Shown piece after piece: positions 38,402-48,262 of a DNA stretch of 62,701 nt. The position numbers were made by a program, and so were the translations under genes. The stretch comes from Mycoplasmatota bacterium (GTDB lineage: Bacteria > Bacillota_I > Bacilli_A > Izemoplasmatales > Izemoplasmataceae). The stretch covers positions 1-62,701 of the forward strand of contig JAUVDP010000002.1 in assembly GCA_030595255.1 (NCBI GenBank), given 5' to 3'. Under the pieces are notes generated by a model. The model made no database searches and had not been told where the DNA came from. It worked only from the letters and a program-made list of their open reading frames with translations. Numbering within the stretch: position 1 is the first letter of the stretch; each line of letters opens with the position of its first letter.

Positions 38402-39058
38402 ATGGAAATGAAACCAATGAAGTTAAACAATAAAAATATTATTGTTTATATATTAGGAACTATCGTTATCGCTTTTGGCGTAGTTATGATGTTAAAGAGC
38501 TCTATAGGACTTAGTTCATGGGATACACTTCATTACAGTTTACATCGTTTAACTGGAATGACAATAGGTTCAGCAGTAATATTAGTTGCATTATCTTTTA
38601 CCGTTTATGTAACCATAGCTAATAAGAATTTTAGATATATACTTATGGTAATACCAATATTTGCTGTTGGTGCATTAATAGATTATTTTAATCTAATCGT
38701 ATTTGTTGATTTTGAACCAACAAATTTATTACTGCAAATACTAATATACACAATCGGATTATTAATGCTTCCTTTAGGAGGTTCGTTATTAATAATTTCA
38801 TCTTTTCCAGCTGGTGTATTTGATGAATTTATGATAACAATGATGAGACAATTTAAAAGCGAGAATTTAATAAAGGTTCGTGTTATAATGGAATTGTGCG
38901 CAGTATCAGTTGCGATTATTATTAGTTTAATAGTGAATGATCCTGATATGCCATTAGGAATGTTTAATATAGGAACTATAATTTTCTCAATTAGTGTTGG
39001 AATTTTTGTTAAAATGTATTTAAGATTATTTGAAAAAGTTGGATTATACAAAAGTTAA
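38402..39058 (+). CDS. YczE/YitT-like membrane protein 2 (tandem paralogue)
   Basis: 218-aa paralogue of the preceding protein: MLKSSIGLSSWDTLHYSLHR (about 30-49) aligns with LLRAELGAGAWDTVNYNFQ, and ISSFPAGVFDEFMITMM with ISSNFPAFVFDELMIML. It starts one base after the previous stop and uses GGAG inside that gene's end, so the pair is certainly co-translated and may form a heterodimer (inference). Followed by deoD after a 69-base gap. Confidence 0.78.
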   Translation: MEMKPMKLNNKNIIVYILGTIVIAFGVVMMLKSSIGLSSWDTLHYSLHRLTGMTIGSAVILVALSFTVYVTIANKNFRYILMVIPIFAVGALIDYFNLIVFVDFEPTNLLLQILIYTIGLLMLPLGGSLLIISSFPAGVFDEFMITMMRQFKSENLIKVRVIMELCAVSVAIIISLIVNDPDMPLGMFNIGTIIFSISVGIFVKMYLRLFEKVGLYKS

Positions 39059-39127
39059 CACAATTTATTAATGAAATTAAGATTTACAAAATATAAAATT
39101 AATACAGAATAATAGGAGGTAACAATT

Positions 39128-39835
39128 ATGGGAACACCGCATATAGAAGCATTAGAAGGACAAATAGCTAAAACAGTATTAATGCCTGGAGATCCTCTCC
39201 GTGCAAAATTTATCGCAGATAAATTTTTAGAAAATGTAGAAAAATTCAATAATGTAAGAAATATATTTGGATATACTGGAACTTACAAAGGTAAAAGAAT
39301 AAGTGTAATGGGTAGTGGTATGGGAATGCCTAGTATTGGTATTTACTCATATGAATTATATAAGTTCTATGATGTAGAAAATATTATAAGAATTGGTAGT
39401 GCCGGAGCTTATACAGCTGATTTAGACTTATATGATGTAGTACTAGCTGATGCTGCTTGGAGCGAATCAACATTCGCTAAAACTCAATCAGGTAAAGATG
39501 TTTACACTGTTTATCCAAGTGAAGATTTAAACAATAAAATTATGGAAGTAGCTAATGAATTAAACATTCCTGTAACTAAAGGAATGGTTCATTCAAGTGA
39601 TGTATTTTACAGACAAAACTTTAAAGAATACGAAAATATTAGAGATGAACATGGTTGTATAGCTGTTGAAATGGAATCATTCGCATTATTCCATAATGCC
39701 AAAGTTTTAGATAAGAAAGCTGCTTGTTTATTAACTATTAGTGATAACTTAGTTACTATGCAAGAAACGTCTGCAGATGAAAGACAAAATGCTTTTACTA
39801 AAATGATGGATATAGCTTTAGGGCTTGCAGAATAA
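39128..39835 (+). CDS. deoD: Purine-nucleoside phosphorylase (DeoD type)
   Basis: 235-aa hexameric-type PNP that splits purine (deoxy)nucleosides into base and (deoxy)ribose 1-phosphate. MGTPHIEAL start, phosphate loop MPGDPLRAK (about 19-27), GSGMGMPSIGIYSYEL (about 59-74), RIGSAGAY, VEMESFALF (about 178-186) and the catalytic Asp in LTISDN (about 201-206) are all present. AGGAGGT ribosome site. The product feeds DeoB encoded at 10.1 kb. Confidence 0.96.
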   Translation: MGTPHIEALEGQIAKTVLMPGDPLRAKFIADKFLENVEKFNNVRNIFGYTGTYKGKRISVMGSGMGMPSIGIYSYELYKFYDVENIIRIGSAGAYTADLDLYDVVLADAAWSESTFAKTQSGKDVYTVYPSEDLNNKIMEVANELNIPVTKGMVHSSDVFYRQNFKEYENIRDEHGCIAVEMESFALFHNAKVLDKKAACLLTISDNLVTMQETSADERQNAFTKMMDIALGLAE

Positions 39836-39840
39836 TAAAC

Positions 39841-39865
39841 AAAAAAGTGCGAAAGCACTTTTTTT
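39841..39865 (+). terminator. Terminator after deoD
   Basis: Stem aaaaaagtgc / gcactttttt with a GAAA loop. Confidence 0.87.
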
Positions 39866-39877
39866 AGGAGAATATAT

Positions 39878-41134
39878 ATGGATATTAAAGTAATTCACAA
39901 TAGTAATTACACTTTGAATTTAATTACTACAAAGAAATTTAAAACAACACGTATTCAAGTTAATTTTGCAAATGACTTGAATATAGATACTGTTACAAGA
40001 AGAAGTATACTACCTTATTTAATGCATTCAGTATCTAAAAATCTAGATTCTAGAGAAAAGATGTCGAAATACTTGGAAAACATGTATGCGGCTAATTTTA
40101 ATGTTGGAGTTAGTAAGATAGGTAAAACTCACTTTGTTGCGTTTGAGCTATCTATTATTAATGACAACTTTACTTTTAATAATGAAAAACTATTTAAGAA
40201 ATCGATTGATTTCTTAAACGAAATAATCTTTAATCCATATTTTAATCAAGAAATCTTTAAAGAAGAGACGAGATTATTAAAAGAGTATTATGATAGTGTC
40301 TATACAAATAAAATGAAATACGCTATCAAAGAAATGCGTCACATTATGTTTGAAAATGAATTATACAAAATAGATCCTCTTGGTAGTAAAGATGATTTAG
40401 AAAAAATTGAATTTAATGATTTAAAAGATATTTATAATAATATGATTAATAATGACTTAGTAACGATAAGTATTATTGGTGACATTGATATTGTTGAAAC
40501 ACAAAAAATGGTTAAAGATGCTTTTAATTTTAAAGATAGAACTTTTAAACCAGTACTCCTTGACACTGAAACTAAGACGTTTAACGAAGTTACTAAAATT
40601 GAAAAAGTAATTGATATTAACCAAGGAAAACTTGTTATTGGGTACCGTAATAAAAGTATGTATTTAAGTGAGGATTACTATAAAACTTTAGTATTTAATG
40701 TTTTATTTGGAGCTTCATCTGAAAGTATGCTTTTTAAAGAGATAAGAGAAGAAAAAGGATTAGTTTATTTTATTAATAGTAGTTACGATCCCTATAAAGG
40801 TGTTGTTTTTATTTCCGCAGGAATTAAAGCAAGTGATTTTGATAATGTTTTAAAAACTACAGAAAATATTATTAGCAATATTATAAAAATGGATTACAAT
40901 GATGATTTTATAAGTACTGCCAAATCAATTATCAATAATAGATTAATAGAAGGACTTGATTCTAATTTAGGATTAATGAGTAGAGTATTTAGAAACAGTT
41001 TATTTGACCAAAAATTTGATATTGAGGAGATTCAAAATCAAATATTTAAAGTAACTAAAGAAGATATTAGTAATATGGCTAAAAAATTAAAATTAGATAC
41101 TGTATACCTTTTAAGAGGTGATAAAGATGAATAA
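39878..41134 (+). CDS. M16-family peptidase-like protein without catalytic motif (YmfF-like)
   Basis: 418-aa protein with the M16 fold but no HxxEH. The expected region reads RSILPYLMHSVSKNLDSREKM near 45-65 and lacks metal ligands. The partner downstream keeps the motif, so this is the probable non-catalytic half of a heterodimer like YmfF/YmfH of Bacillus. A substrate-binding arginine pattern (GLVYFINSSYDPYKG near 292-306) is retained. AGGAGAATATAT ribosome site. Overlaps the next gene by 8 bases. Confidence 0.85.
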   Translation: MDIKVIHNSNYTLNLITTKKFKTTRIQVNFANDLNIDTVTRRSILPYLMHSVSKNLDSREKMSKYLENMYAANFNVGVSKIGKTHFVAFELSIINDNFTFNNEKLFKKSIDFLNEIIFNPYFNQEIFKEETRLLKEYYDSVYTNKMKYAIKEMRHIMFENELYKIDPLGSKDDLEKIEFNDLKDIYNNMINNDLVTISIIGDIDIVETQKMVKDAFNFKDRTFKPVLLDTETKTFNEVTKIEKVIDINQGKLVIGYRNKSMYLSEDYYKTLVFNVLFGASSESMLFKEIREEKGLVYFINSSYDPYKGVVFISAGIKASDFDNVLKTTENIISNIIKMDYNDDFISTAKSIINNRLIEGLDSNLGLMSRVFRNSLFDQKFDIEEIQNQIFKVTKEDISNMAKKLKLDTVYLLRGDKDE

Positions 41135-42419
41135 ACATGAGTTTACTAAAATTAATGAAGTTCTTTATCATGAACAACTGGATAATGGACTAAATGTTTT
41201 TTTACTTCCTAAAGAGGGATTCCATAAATCATATGTTACATTTTCTACTAAGCTTGGTTCAATAATGACAAAGATTTTAGATAAAGAAGAGAATATTATT
41301 GATTTACCTATGGGTATAGCCCATTTTCTTGAACATAAACTATTTGAACAAGATGGAAAAGATATTTCGGGTTCGTTTGCTAAGAATCAAGCAAATGTTA
41401 ACGCATTTACTCAAAATAATCGCACAACTTACTTATTTTCTTGTACTGATAAATTAGAAGAGAATATAGAGCTACTACTAAACTTCGTTCAAAATCCTCT
41501 ATTTACAATAGAAGGAATTGAAAAAGAAAAAGGGATTATTGCTTCAGAAATAAAAATGTATGAAGATGATCCGAATACAGTTGCATATATGTCTCTAATT
41601 AGAAATATGTTTAGTAAGCACCCTATTCGTAATGACATTTTAGGTACTACTAAGACAATTTCTAAAATTGATAAATCTATATTAGAAAGAACACATAAAA
41701 CTTATTATAATCCAAAGAATATGGTTTTATTTGTTACAGGTAATTTTAAAGTAGATGAAATTCTTGATTATATTAAAAATAATCAAAAAAATGTTAACTT
41801 TTATTGTGATTCTAAGTCATATGAAAATATTACGGTTGAAAATGAAACTGTATATAAAGAAAAAGAAGAAGTTAATCTGGAAGTTAATGTTCCTAATTTC
41901 TTACTTGGAGTTAAACAAGGTCCAACAGATTATGATCTAGAAAATATTATTAAAAAAGAACTATGTTTTTCAATACTACTAGATTTAACAATTGGTAAAA
42001 GCACGAGGAATTATAAAAATTTATTGAGAAAAGAACTTATTAATGATTCGTTTGGATTAGATATTACTCTTGAGAAGACATATGGTTTCTTCTTAATAGG
42101 AAGTGAAACGTATAAACCAAAAGAATTAGATATTGAATTAAAGAAGATTTTATTAAATCTAAAAGATGAAAAATTAAAAGAAGAAGATTTCTTAAGAACT
42201 AGGAAACAAATCGTTGGTGGCTTTATTCACGCGTTAAATAGTATTGAATATATTGCTAATCAATTTACTAAATATTACTATTTAGGAGCTTCGCTATTTG
42301 ATATATTAGAAATTGCTGATAGTATTACAATGGAAGATATTGAGAATACTAAAAATGCTTTTACGAATAAAAAAGCTTATAGTACTTTTACAGTTTATCC
42401 AAAAAAAAACGATGAGTAA
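41127..42419 (+). CDS. M16-family zinc peptidase (YmfH-like, catalytic partner)
   Basis: 430-aa zinc peptidase with inverted zinc motif HFLEH at 66-70 (GIAHFLEHKLFEQDG) and the third ligand Glu in IIASEIKMYEDDP near 137-149. The ATG at 41127 is chosen over the GTG at 41118, which is inside the ribosome site AGAGGTG. The start lies 8 bases inside the previous gene. In Bacillus the ymfFH genes are linked to peptide processing and to EF-P modification; the role here is not shown by sequence. Confidence 0.88.
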   Translation: MNKHEFTKINEVLYHEQLDNGLNVFLLPKEGFHKSYVTFSTKLGSIMTKILDKEENIIDLPMGIAHFLEHKLFEQDGKDISGSFAKNQANVNAFTQNNRTTYLFSCTDKLEENIELLLNFVQNPLFTIEGIEKEKGIIASEIKMYEDDPNTVAYMSLIRNMFSKHPIRNDILGTTKTISKIDKSILERTHKTYYNPKNMVLFVTGNFKVDEILDYIKNNQKNVNFYCDSKSYENITVENETVYKEKEEVNLEVNVPNFLLGVKQGPTDYDLENIIKKELCFSILLDLTIGKSTRNYKNLLRKELINDSFGLDITLEKTYGFFLIGSETYKPKELDIELKKILLNLKDEKLKEEDFLRTRKQIVGGFIHALNSIEYIANQFTKYYYLGASLFDILEIADSITMEDIENTKNAFTNKKAYSTFTVYPKKNDE

Positions 42420-42431
42420 TCATCGTTTTTT
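42403..42431. terminator. Bidirectional terminator
   Basis: Stem aaacgatga / tcatcgttt with a GTAA loop, flanked by A-run and T-run; it overlaps the end of the M16 gene. Confidence 0.85.
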
Positions 42432-42432
42432 G

Positions 42433-43368
42433 TTATCTTGAAAGGTTTAATTCAATCCAATTTCCAATCATTCTATATGCAGCTTCTCTTTCATAATCAT
42501 TAATAACTTCATGTCTACCATTATTAATAATATTAAATTTAACATTAGAATAACCACATTGATTATAATATTTATACAATTTTTTTGAAGCAATTCCATA
42601 ATCTCCAAGAGCATCTAATTCTCCACTGATAAAGAAGATTGCGGTGCTTGAAGCACTTGCTTTAATTCTTTTTTTGTCCTGTATTTCCGGTAAAAATCTA
42701 AATAAATCTAGATGAGCACCAACTGAAAAAGGTTTTCCACATAGAGGATCTTCTTTATATGCTCTTCTAATATTAGGGTCAGCTGAAATCCATTCTATCT
42801 TTTCGTTAATGATCCCATTTTTTCTCATTGATTTAATAGCACCTTCAGTAAACATTTTTGTAAGTTTGGGGCTAACATATCTTTTTCCTTTTATTTTAGA
42901 TGCGATAGCAAATATTGATATTAAAAAATATATTTTAATACTACTAAACCATCCTGTACCTGTAAAAATAGCTTGATTATAACGTTTATAATCGTAAAGT
43001 ATCGTATATCTTCCAACAAAAGATCCCATTGAATGAGCGAACATTATAACTGGTAAACTAGGATATTTTTCTTCAATATAGTCTCTTACTGTTCTAACTC
43101 CTTCATATACTTTATGAAACCCTATATCATCAGAGAAGTACACGTAGTCATCATTATCGGCTGATTTTCCATGACCAAGATGATCATTTGCTATAACGAC
43201 TAATCCTAAGGAATTTAAATATTCAGCGAACTCTTTATAACGCCCAGCATGTTCTCCTGCACCATGAATTATTTGTACTACACCTTTTGGTCTCTTAGTA
43301 ATTGGAGTCCATATATATGTATTAAGTTCATTCTCATAAGGATCTATAATAATAAATTCTTTTTCCAT
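42433..43368 (-). CDS. Alpha/beta hydrolase (monoacylglycerol lipase-like, S33 family)
   Basis: 311-aa hydrolase. The opening QIIHGAGEHAGRYKEFAEYL (about 37-56) is typical of the monoacylglycerol lipase/lysophospholipase group. The nucleophile elbow reads AHSMGS (about 106-111), the acid is in SGELDALGD near 250 and the His in NNGRHEVIND near 284. The ATG at 43368 has GGAGGATG upstream; the longer form starting at 43419 has none. Substrate is likely a lipid ester, by family resemblance only. Divergent from glpK; released glycerol could be used by GlpK (inference). Confidence 0.87.
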   Translation of the reverse strand: MEKEFIIIDPYENELNTYIWTPITKRPKGVVQIIHGAGEHAGRYKEFAEYLNSLGLVVIANDHLGHGKSADNDDYVYFSDDIGFHKVYEGVRTVRDYIEEKYPSLPVIMFAHSMGSFVGRYTILYDYKRYNQAIFTGTGWFSSIKIYFLISIFAIASKIKGKRYVSPKLTKMFTEGAIKSMRKNGIINEKIEWISADPNIRRAYKEDPLCGKPFSVGAHLDLFRFLPEIQDKKRIKASASSTAIFFISGELDALGDYGIASKKLYKYYNQCGYSNVKFNIINNGRHEVINDYEREAAYRMIGNWIELNLSR

Positions 43369-43464
43369 TTTATCATCCTCCAATAAGATTATACCATAAT
43401 TTTTAAATTGTCTTTTCAAAATTTTAAAAAATTTGTTAAAATAGATGTTATAGAGGTGATTGTA

Positions 43465-44955
43465 ATGAAGAAATATATACTTTCAATAGATCAAGGGACA
43501 ACATCTTCAAGAGCAATTCTTTTTGATAAATTAGGAAATATAGTAAGTTCTAGTCAAAAAGAAATTAAGATGATATATCAAAAAGAAGATTATGTTGAAC
43601 AAGATGCGATTGATATTTGGACATCTGTATTAAGTACTACAGCTGAGTGTTTACATTCCGCGGAAGTACTACCAGAAGAAATTGCTAGTATTGGTATTAC
43701 TAACCAAAGAGAAACAACTATACTTTGGGATAAACGTGATGGTACTCCAGTTTATAACGCAATTGTTTGGCAATCAAAACAGAGTAAAGATATATGTGAA
43801 GATTTAAAAGAAAAAGGATTAAATGATCTTTTCAAAGCTAAAACAGGATTATTAATTGATCCTTATTTTTCAGCTACTAAAGTTAAGTGGATATTAGAAA
43901 ATATAGATGGAACTAAAAAATTAATGGACCAAGGTAATTTAATGTTTGGTACTATTGATACATGGCTTTTATATAAGTTAAGTGGAAATAAAATACATAA
44001 AACTGATTATACTAATGCTTCTAGAACATTAATGTATAATATTTTTACTAAAGAATGGGATCAAGAATTACTTAATATTCTTGGAATCAATAATAATATT
44101 TTACCTGAAGTTTGTGATTCTAACGCTATATTTGGAATTACTGCAAGACATACATTCTTTGGAGCTGAAATACCTATCGCAGGTATTTTAGGAGATCAAC
44201 AAGCTGCGTTATTTGGACAGTTATGTTTAGATAAAGGAGAAATTAAGAATACTTATGGAACTGGTTGTTTTATGTTAATGAATACAGGAACTAGTCCAAC
44301 AATATCAAAAAAAGGGTTATTAACAACCATTGCTTATTCAATTGACGGTGTAATAACTTATGCACTTGAAGGAAGTGTCTTTGTTGCCGGAAGTGCTATT
44401 CAGTGGCTTAGAGATAGTTTAGGATTCTTTGCTGAAGCAAGCGAATCTGAAAAGATTGCAATGAGTGTAGATAGCAATTATGGAGTATATGTAATCCCTG
44501 CATTTGTAGGTCTAGGTACTCCTTACTGGGATACTGATGCTAAAGGTGCAATATTTGGACTTACACGAGGAACAACAAGTGCACATATAACGAGAGCTAC
44601 ACTAGAATCACTCGCTTATCAAACTAAAGATGTAATAGATGTAATGAGTTTAGAATCAGGAATAACTCCTAAAACGTTAAAAGTAGATGGTGGAGCATCG
44701 TTAAATAATTTTTTAATGCAGTTTCAAAGTGATATTTTAAATATTGAAATAGTAAGACCTAAGATTAATGAATCTACTGCTTTAGGAGCTGCATTTATAA
44801 GTGGATTAGCTATTGGTTTTTATAAAAATATTGAGGAAATTGAAAAGTTAATTGTAAAAGATAAGCACTTTAATCCAAAGATGGATGAAAGTGTTAGAAA
44901 TAATCTATATAATAATTGGCAAAAAGCTATTTCTGCAACTAGAACTTTTAAATAG
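43465..44955 (+). CDS. glpK: Glycerol kinase
   Basis: 496-aa FGGY-family kinase converting glycerol and ATP to glycerol 3-phosphate. [15 protein letters not shown] (about 6-20), [12 protein letters not shown] (about 78-89), [14 protein letters not shown] (about 264-277) and [16 protein letters not shown] (about 411-426) are present. The ATG at 43465 follows GAGGTGATTGTA; the open frame extends upstream without a ribosome site. glpF or glpO/glpD are not adjacent. Product can feed phospholipid synthesis (PlsC at 48.7 kb). Confidence 0.96.
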   Translation: MKKYILSIDQGTTSSRAILFDKLGNIVSSSQKEIKMIYQKEDYVEQDAIDIWTSVLSTTAECLHSAEVLPEEIASIGITNQRETTILWDKRDGTPVYNAIVWQSKQSKDICEDLKEKGLNDLFKAKTGLLIDPYFSATKVKWILENIDGTKKLMDQGNLMFGTIDTWLLYKLSGNKIHKTDYTNASRTLMYNIFTKEWDQELLNILGINNNILPEVCDSNAIFGITARHTFFGAEIPIAGILGDQQAALFGQLCLDKGEIKNTYGTGCFMLMNTGTSPTISKKGLLTTIAYSIDGVITYALEGSVFVAGSAIQWLRDSLGFFAEASESEKIAMSVDSNYGVYVIPAFVGLGTPYWDTDAKGAIFGLTRGTTSAHITRATLESLAYQTKDVIDVMSLESGITPKTLKVDGGASLNNFLMQFQSDILNIEIVRPKINESTALGAAFISGLAIGFYKNIEEIEKLIVKDKHFNPKMDESVRNNLYNNWQKAISATRTFK

Positions 44956-45019
44956 TGTTTTTATAATAATTGTTTATTTTTTGGCTAAAATAGTGTAGAA
45001 TTACATAGGAGGTAAACAT

Positions 45020-45889
45020 ATGAATGATGAATTAATTAGGTTTCAACAGGAAAAGAAAAGTATTGAAAAACAAGTTATTATTGGTTCAGCATTAAGTTTG
45101 CTTTCAGTAATATTATTTATAGCTTTAATAAATTATGGACCTTGGGGGCTAATATTATTAGTTCCAGGGGTTATTTATATGGCACTCGGTGCTAGTAAAT
45201 TTAAGAAACTTAGTAATAAATTTAAGCATGAAGTACTAGCAGAAGTTATTACAAAGTTTGTTGATGAAGGTGTATTTGAACCATCAAGAGGATTATCTTT
45301 AAATACAGTTTATGCTACTGAATTTCTTAAAAGAGCTGATAGATATCACGTTGAAGACTATTTATCTGGTAAAATCGACGGAGTTGATTTTGTATCAAGT
45401 GATGTTAAATTAGAAGAAAGACATGTAGAACATACTAAAAATGGTACAAGAACTTATTATGTAGCTTACTTCTTAGGAAGAATATTTGAATTTGAATTTA
45501 ATAAAAAATTTGATGGATATCTTCAAGTATTAGAAGGAGCTAGACCACATAGTAAGAGAAAATATAAGAAAGTTAAGTTGGAAAGTATTGATTTTAATAA
45601 AAAATTTAAAACTTATACAACTAATGAGCATTCAGCTTTTTATGTTCTTACACCACATTTAATGGAATCATTAATGGCTTTTGAAAAGAATAATAAAGGG
45701 AAGATCTATTTCTCATTTATTGATACAAAATTATATTTAGGAATTAATAATTTTAAAGATACATTTGAACTAAAAATGTTTAGAGAACTAAATGAAAGTA
45801 GTTTCGAAGAGTTTAAAAGAGAATTATATGTTATAAAAGATGTTGTAACTGAATTAAAATTAAACAATAATATATTTAAGAAGGAGTGA
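45020..45889 (+). CDS. DUF3137 family membrane protein (LemA partner)
   Basis: 289-aa protein of the DUF3137 type often encoded beside lemA. A two-helix hairpin membrane segment (about 22-56) leads into a long soluble domain with EERHVEHTKNGTRTYYVAYFLGRIFEFEF (in two parts, about 134-148 and 149-162) and the family's FYVLTPHLMESL near 211-222. Ends in TGA, one of three TGA stops here; this stop lies within the ribosome site of lemA. AGGAGGT ribosome site. Function unknown. Confidence 0.8.
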   Translation: MNDELIRFQQEKKSIEKQVIIGSALSLLSVILFIALINYGPWGLILLVPGVIYMALGASKFKKLSNKFKHEVLAEVITKFVDEGVFEPSRGLSLNTVYATEFLKRADRYHVEDYLSGKIDGVDFVSSDVKLEERHVEHTKNGTRTYYVAYFLGRIFEFEFNKKFDGYLQVLEGARPHSKRKYKKVKLESIDFNKKFKTYTTNEHSAFYVLTPHLMESLMAFEKNNKGKIYFSFIDTKLYLGINNFKDTFELKMFRELNESSFEEFKRELYVIKDVVTELKLNNNIFKKE

Positions 45890-45894
45890 TTTAA

Positions 45895-46458
45895 TTGGAT
45901 CCAATTTTTGTAGTAATAATCATAGTAGTTGTATTAATCGTATTCCCGTTATTATGGTATATAGGAGTAATGAATAGTTTAAGACAAATGGAAGTTAAAA
46001 TAAATGAAGCTGAATCAGGAATTGATGTAGCTTTAACAAAAAGATTTGATGTCTTAACTAAAATTGTAAACACAGTAAAAGGATATGCTAAACATGAAGC
46101 AGAAACTTTTGAAAACGTTACTAAATGGCGTGCTGGTCTACCTAAAACACTATCTTTACAAGAAAAACAAGAATTTATGGGGAAAATGGATGCTGTTCAA
46201 TCAGGAATAAATATCGCAGTTGAAGCATATCCTGAATTAAAGGCAGAGAAATTATTCTCAAACCTTCAAGCATCAATTAGTGATGTTGAAGAACATCTTC
46301 AAGCAGCAAGAAGACTTTATAACTCAAATGTATCAAGAATTAATACTGTTATTGTAACTTTCCCAAGAAGTATAGTTGCAGGAATGATTCATATGGAGAA
46401 AAAAGAATTCTTTGAAGCAGATACTTCAAAAAGAGAAGACGTAGAAATTAGCTTTTAA
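45895..46458 (+). CDS. lemA: LemA family protein
   Basis: 187-aa LemA protein: one N-terminal transmembrane helix (about 3-23) and a helical bundle. Family motifs are YIGVMNSLRQMEVKINEAESGIDVALTKRFDVL (parts near 21-36 and 37-53), SNLQASISDVEEHLQAARRLYN (parts near 123-144) and NTVIVTFP near 151-158. The start codon is TTG at 45895 with AAGGAGTG 6 bases upstream; no ATG is in position. Follows the DUF3137 gene by 5 bases. Cellular role not settled for the family. Confidence 0.92.
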   Translation: MDPIFVVIIIVVVLIVFPLLWYIGVMNSLRQMEVKINEAESGIDVALTKRFDVLTKIVNTVKGYAKHEAETFENVTKWRAGLPKTLSLQEKQEFMGKMDAVQSGINIAVEAYPELKAEKLFSNLQASISDVEEHLQAARRLYNSNVSRINTVIVTFPRSIVAGMIHMEKKEFFEADTSKREDVEISF

Positions 46459-46486
46459 AAAGAACTTTAATCAGTTCTTTTTTTTA
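46457..46486 (+). terminator. Terminator after lemA
   Basis: Stem aaaaagaact / agttcttttt with a TTAATC loop. Confidence 0.85.
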
Positions 46487-46657
46487 CCAATATATATAAA
46501 TTTGAGAAATATTATTAATTATGCTTAATTATATGAACATATAGAGTGGTATTTGGAAAAAACATAATTTAATAATTGAAAAAAATCTTATTGTGTTATT
46601 TTGGTAGATAAGATTATATTAATACTTCCCCTATAATATTTAATAAAAGGAGGTATT

Positions 46658-46990
46658 ATGTTAAATCAAACTATTCTAGTAGGTCGTTTAGTATATGATC
46701 CAGAGTTAAAGACTTTAGATGATGGTAGAAGTGTTACAACCATTACTATGGCTATTCAAAGAGGTTTTAAAAATGCTGAAAGCGGGCAATATGACACAGA
46801 TTTTTTAAAGTGTACGTTATGGAGTGGTATTGCTGAAAATACAGTACAATATTGTAAAAAAGGTTCTACTGTAGGTGTTAAGGCAAGACTAGCACAACGT
46901 TCATATGAATGTAGTGATGGTAAAACTTTTACTTATCCTGAAATCATTGCTGAAAAAATAACTTTTATCAATACTAAAAACGACAAGTAA
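46658..46990 (+). CDS. Single-stranded DNA-binding protein, short, without acidic tail
   Basis: 110-aa OB-fold SSB: MLNQTILVGRLVYDPELK start, FLKCTLWSGIAENTVQYCKKGS (parts near 48-69) and RSYECSDGKTFTYPEIIAEKI near 80-100. It ends at NTKNDK, so the acidic DDxPF-type tip that recruits partner proteins in the main SSB is absent. Length and tail resemble the accessory SsbB of Firmicutes, used in natural transformation. A second, full-length ssb in the genome is therefore likely (inference). AAAGGAGGT ribosome site; isolated gene. Confidence 0.88.
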   Translation: MLNQTILVGRLVYDPELKTLDDGRSVTTITMAIQRGFKNAESGQYDTDFLKCTLWSGIAENTVQYCKKGSTVGVKARLAQRSYECSDGKTFTYPEIIAEKITFINTKNDK

Positions 46991-47015
46991 TATTATTCCC
47001 ATATATAATATTATT

Positions 47016-47041
47016 AAAAAGTGCAGAGATGCACTTTTTTG
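47016..47041 (+). terminator. Terminator after the short ssb gene
   Basis: Stem aaaaagtgca / tgcacttttt with a GAGA loop. Confidence 0.85.
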
Positions 47042-47117
47042 CTTTATATAGATAAGATACTTTAAAAATATGTTAAGATTTGGTATAATTAATACAGTTT
47101 TTAAAGAAGGTGCTAAT

Positions 47118-47369
47118 ATGTGGAAATGGATAAGAGAAAACATCTTTGTAAAAGACATGTTTTTATATATTTTTATTGGTGCAACTATCTTTTATATACC
47201 TGCTTGGGTCGCATTAATAGTTGGAGTCATTACAAATAATGACTTATTAATTACTTTTTCTGCTACCTACGTTTTAGTTTGGATGGGGCCTTTTACGCCC
47301 ACTGTACCGGCTATTTTAGCCATTGCTATATTTATAAAAGAAGTAATAAAAAGAAAAAAAAAGAGTTAG
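47118..47369 (+). CDS. Small membrane protein, unknown
   Basis: 83-aa protein with two hydrophobic segments (about 12-35 and 40-72), a Trp-rich start (MWKWIREN) and a basic end (KRKKKS). Start at the ATG at 47118 after AGAAGGTG; an upstream ATG at 47070 lies before the probable -10 (TATAAT near 47083), so it would not be transcribed. It lies 11 bases before thyA and is probably co-transcribed. Not recognised. Confidence 0.6.
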   Translation: MWKWIRENIFVKDMFLYIFIGATIFYIPAWVALIVGVITNNDLLITFSATYVLVWMGPFTPTVPAILAIAIFIKEVIKRKKKS

Positions 47370-47380
47370 GAGTGTTACTT

Positions 47381-48262
47381 ATGAAACAATATTTAGATTT
47401 ACTTAGACATATTAAAGAAGTTGGAACTCCTAAGAGCGATAGAACTGGTACTGGGACTATAAGTACTTTTGGATATCAAATGAGATTTGATTTAAGTGAA
47501 GGATTTCCTTTACTTACTACTAAGAAAGTACATTTAAAATCAATTATTCATGAATTACTATGGTTTATTACTGGAAATACTAATATTAAGTACTTAGTTG
47601 ATAATGGAGTACGTATTTGGAATGAGTGGCCATATCGTAATTTTACTAAATCAAATGATTATAATGGTGAAACATTAAAAGAATTTGTTGAATTAGTAAA
47701 AAGTAATAATGAATTTGCAAAAAAACATGGAGAACTTGGACCAGTTTATGGTAGACAGTGGAGATACTTTGAAGGTCCTGATGGGAAATATAAAGATCAA
47801 CTAACTGAAGTAATATACAACATTAAAAATAACCCTACTTCAAGAAGATTAATCGTTAATGCATGGCATCCTGCCTTAATTGAAGATATGGCTTTACCAC
47901 CTTGTCACATGATGTTTCATTTTTATGTGAATGATGGGAAACTTAGTTGTCAATTATATCAAAGAAGTGCGGATACTTTTTTAGGTGTTCCATTTAATAT
48001 AGCTAGTTATGCTTTACTTACAATGATGATTGCACAAGTTACTGGCTTAGAAGCAGGAGAATTTATTCATACTTTAGGTGACACTCATGTTTATAATGAT
48101 CATTTAGAGCAAATTGATCTTCAATTAACTAGAACACCACGAAAATTACCTAAAATGTTAATAAATAAAGATATTACTAATATTGAAGATTTTAAATATA
48201 GTGATTTTGAATTAACTGAGTATAACCCTTACCCAGGAATTAAAGGTAAGGTGAGTGTTTAA
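47381..48262 (+). CDS. thyA: Thymidylate synthase
   Basis: 293-aa ThyA makes dTMP from dUMP using methylene-tetrahydrofolate. The opening [18 protein letters not shown] (about 21-38), [12 protein letters not shown] (about 115-126), catalytic Cys in [13 protein letters not shown] (about 168-180), [20 protein letters not shown] and the C-terminal GIKGKVSV are present. The ATG at 47381 follows AGGAGTG; the frame is open further upstream but without a start signal. Overlaps folA by one base (TAATG). Confidence 0.97.
   Translation: MKQYLDLLRHIKEVGTPKSDRTGTGTISTFGYQMRFDLSEGFPLLTTKKVHLKSIIHELLWFITGNTNIKYLVDNGVRIWNEWPYRNFTKSNDYNGETLKEFVELVKSNNEFAKKHGELGPVYGRQWRYFEGPDGKYKDQLTEVIYNIKNNPTSRRLIVNAWHPALIEDMALPPCHMMFHFYVNDGKLSCQLYQRSADTFLGVPFNIASYALLTMMIAQVTGLEAGEFIHTLGDTHVYNDHLEQIDLQLTRTPRKLPKMLINKDITNIEDFKYSDFELTEYNPYPGIKGKVSV

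Noticed and set aside
46490-46657. Inverted repeat (aatctta / taagatt) upstream of the short ssb gene as a riboswitch or operator
   Set aside because: Short AT-rich repeat that could occur by chance; no known RNA family or operator consensus matched.
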